Origin: a bacterium
GTDB taxonomy: Bacteria; Actinomycetota; Acidimicrobiia; Acidimicrobiales; CATQHL01
Assembly: GCA_028824415.1 (NCBI GenBank)
Contig: JAPPDX010000022.1
Coordinates: 1 to 33,972 of the forward strand
DNA: 33,972 bases
Direction of reading: 5' to 3'
In this document: one piece after another, positions 32,381 through 33,972 of the stretch
How the letters are laid out: each line of letters begins with the position of its first letter
Numbering within the stretch: position 1 is the first letter of the stretch
Notes under the pieces: generated by a model
The model's input: the letters and a program-made list of their open reading frames with translations, nothing else
The model's database searches: none
Told to the model about the DNA's origin: nothing
Position numbers and translations under genes: made by a program

Positions 32381-33972
32381 TCACTGGAACCTCGACGTGG
32401 TGTGCGGGCCCTCAGGGGTCTCGTTGAGTAGATGCGCCAGGTCGTGCCCGATGGCCTGGGCTGCGATGATGTTGACTGCGATCGGGTGGACCACGGCGCG
32501 CGAGTCCTCGTCGATGTGGATGCGCCACGGCCAACGCGCCGCCGCCGAGGAGGTGGCGCCGATGAGCATCAGGCGCGATCCGGGTGTCGTGGCGATCTGG
32601 CCGGCGCGCTGGAACAACAGGTCGTTGCCGGGTCCCACGATGAGGACATCAACCGATCCGGCCCCGGCGTCTGCCGGCGAATGCGCCGTCGAAAGCAGAT
32701 GTTCGAGTTGGGGCGAGTCGAAGCTGGTGGCGTGGATTCGCTCCCAGCCCGGCCCGTCCGGTGAGTCGATGCCGACGGTGACGACGCGGATGTAGCCGGC
32801 CAGCGGCGAGGAACCGAGCGTCTCGACGATGGAGGTGAGCAGGCTGGCGGTGGGACCGGTGGGCCCGGCGACCGCAAGGCAGCCGATCTCCTCGATGTTC
32901 AAGAGGAGCGGGCCTTCAGCCGTGTCGCCGACGGGTACGAGCGCGGGGCACAGCGACGGGCCGCGACCAACAGCATCGAGTTGCTGGACGGTGACAGTCC
33001 CCGGCAACTCGAGGACATAGCCACCGGAGGTGACATGCCAGCCGTCGGGAGGTTCGACGGGCTGGTCGAGCAGGACCTCGAACCCGAATGCTCCGGTGCG
33101 GACGCAGATGACGCGGGGCTTGGGCATGAGTTGGGCGACCGTCACGGCTCGTAGCTGGCGCATGGCCGCCTCGATCAGCCGCAGCGAGTTCGTGCGTGCG
33201 GTTTGCTCGACGGACGGCTCGAGCAGACCATGCGCGGCTCTCTTGGCGCCGCGCCGGCGCCGGAGTCGTCCGAGTTGCCACAGCATCATGGCGTCGCCGA
33301 CGGCGGTTCCGGCCAACCCTCGCTGTGACGATTCGACGACCTGCTCGACGGGCAGTTCTGCGGAGCGTGCGGCGCCTGTCAGCGAGGGCATGAACGCCGG
33401 CAATGCCGGACCCTCCAACTCGGGCTCCGGTGACGCGGCCGGCTCGACGGGTCCGGGAGCCGGCATCGACTCGAAGCCCGGCGCAGGGGTTGACGGCGGT
33501 GCATAGTGAGGCGACGGGGGCGCGACGGGCGGCTGGAGGTGTAGCGGCGTCGCCTCCGAGGGCAATTGTGGGGCACGCGGCTCTCCGACGGGCGCGGGAG
33601 GAGGCTGGAAGGCGACTTGCAGCCCTTCGGCGGCTGCGGGGCCCGGCGGTTCGGGTGCGCCGGCCATTGGCCCGTAGAGGAAGGGATCGGAGGGGTCGGG
33701 GACAGCCCACGGTGGGCCTTCGTAGGCCGGCAACTCGTAGTGAGGGTCGGGGGATGCGGGAGGAGTGGCCGACTCGAACGTCGCTGCCGGGGCCGGCGGC
33801 TGCCCAACCGGCTCCGGCTCGACCGGTGCGGAACGCTCCTGGACGGCAGCGACCGCCTGTTCGACTTCGTAGGGCGCCGGCACAGCAGGCTGCGGCGGCG
33901 GTGGCGGTGGCGGCGACGGCGGCGGCGGTGGTGGTGGTGGTGGTGGTGGTGGTGGCGGCGGCGGCGGCGGTG
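32381..33972 (-). CDS. Proline-rich protein, BTAD/LysM-type actinobacterial family (C-terminal part)
   Basis: The C-terminal 529 residues are present; the frame is still open at the right edge, so the start is missing. From the edge inward come 18 prolines, Ser, seven prolines, then about 160 residues rich in Pro, Ala and Glu, then an ordered part starting near LWQLGRLRRRRGAKRA. Segments such as LLLNIEEIGCLAVAGPTGPT followed by ASLLTSIVETLGSSPLAGYI, IRVVTVGID and VDVLIVGPGNDLL resemble the middle region of large actinobacterial proteins that often also carry LysM and BTAD domains. No BTAD domain follows here. Such proteins are membrane-linked or regulatory; the role is unknown. It lies 61 bp upstream of the importer operon on the same strand. 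Confidence 0.65.
   Translation of the reverse strand, partial: PPPPPPPPPPPPPPPPPPSPPPPPPPQPAVPAPYEVEQAVAAVQERSAPVEPEPVGQPPAPAATFESATPPASPDPHYELPAYEGPPWAVPDPSDPFLYGPMAGAPEPPGPAAAEGLQVAFQPPPAPVGEPRAPQLPSEATPLHLQPPVAPPSPHYAPPSTPAPGFESMPAPGPVEPAASPEPELEGPALPAFMPSLTGAARSAELPVEQVVESSQRGLAGTAVGDAMMLWQLGRLRRRRGAKRAAHGLLEPSVEQTARTNSLRLIEAAMRQLRAVTVAQLMPKPRVICVRTGAFGFEVLLDQPVEPPDGWHVTSGGYVLELPGTVTVQQLDAVGRGPSLCPALVPVGDTAEGPLLLNIEEIGCLAVAGPTGPTASLLTSIVETLGSSPLAGYIRVVTVGIDSPDGPGWERIHATSFDSPQLEHLLSTAHSPADAGAGSVDVLIVGPGNDLLFQRAGQIATTPGSRLMLIGATSSAAARWPWRIHIDEDSRAVVHPIAVNIIAAQAIGHDLAHLLNETPEGPHTTSRFQ
33917..33970. repeat. Trinucleotide repeat coding for polyproline
   Basis: Eighteen successive CCG or CCA codons on the minus strand (CGG/TGG triplets on the plus strand), including an unbroken run of ten CCA. 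Such triplet runs change length by slippage without breaking the frame. The repeat may continue outside the window. Confidence 0.85.

Noticed and set aside
1-33972. tRNA, rRNA, CRISPR array, prophage or defence island
   Set aside because: No cloverleaf, rRNA segment, spaced repeats, integrase or phage/defence genes were seen on either strand by reading.

Overview
The window is high-GC bacterial DNA with dense gene packing, 4-nt ATGA/GTGA gene overlaps, frequent GTG and TTG starts and Shine-Dalgarno sites. Together with a BTAD/LysM-type cytoplasmic protein fragment and a CYP125/124-like P450 this suggests an uncultured actinobacterium, perhaps of the Acidimicrobiia. The lineage is inference; no rRNA or tRNA gene was seen. 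All genes from 1 to 20967 lie on the minus strand.

Reading along the minus strand from 20021 to 8637 there is a purine biosynthesis run: purSL, purQ, purC, purE, purK, purF, purD, purM, purN. It encodes every step from PRPP to SAICAR; purB and purH are not in the window. Six of the eight junctions are 4-nt overlaps. The purL product carries two PurS-like modules at its N terminus, so no separate purS is needed, and PurN is of the yeast Ade8-like type. Downstream on the same strand come an aldo/keto reductase, a 732-residue membrane-anchored protein joining a YceI domain, one c-type heme motif and a complete PHM-like two-copper monooxygenase site, and a GcvT/DmdA-like aminomethyltransferase.

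From 4111 to 1 a TetR regulator precedes a small catabolic operon: FAH-family hydrolase, alpha/beta hydrolase, imidazolonepropionase-like amidohydrolase and the start of a LivH-type permease. An inverted repeat at the TetR start shares its half-site with sequence upstream of the FAH gene, so the regulator may control this operon.

From 20122 to 28410 the content is more accessory: an ankyrin-repeat protein, a P450, a second alpha/beta hydrolase with a 15-bp tandem repeat, a phenylacetate-CoA ligase, a broken transposase fragment, a lower-GC PAP2-family membrane protein, a GtrA-family protein, a His-rich 4-TM protein behind a large palindrome in an AT-rich island, and a lipoprotein.

From 32319 to 28587 a complete NitT/TauT-type ABC importer is encoded (binding lipoprotein, two different permeases, ATPase). 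The right edge holds the C-terminal part of a proline-rich protein whose start lies outside the window. A small palindromic repeat occurs at 14441 and 29399 with a compensatory base change.
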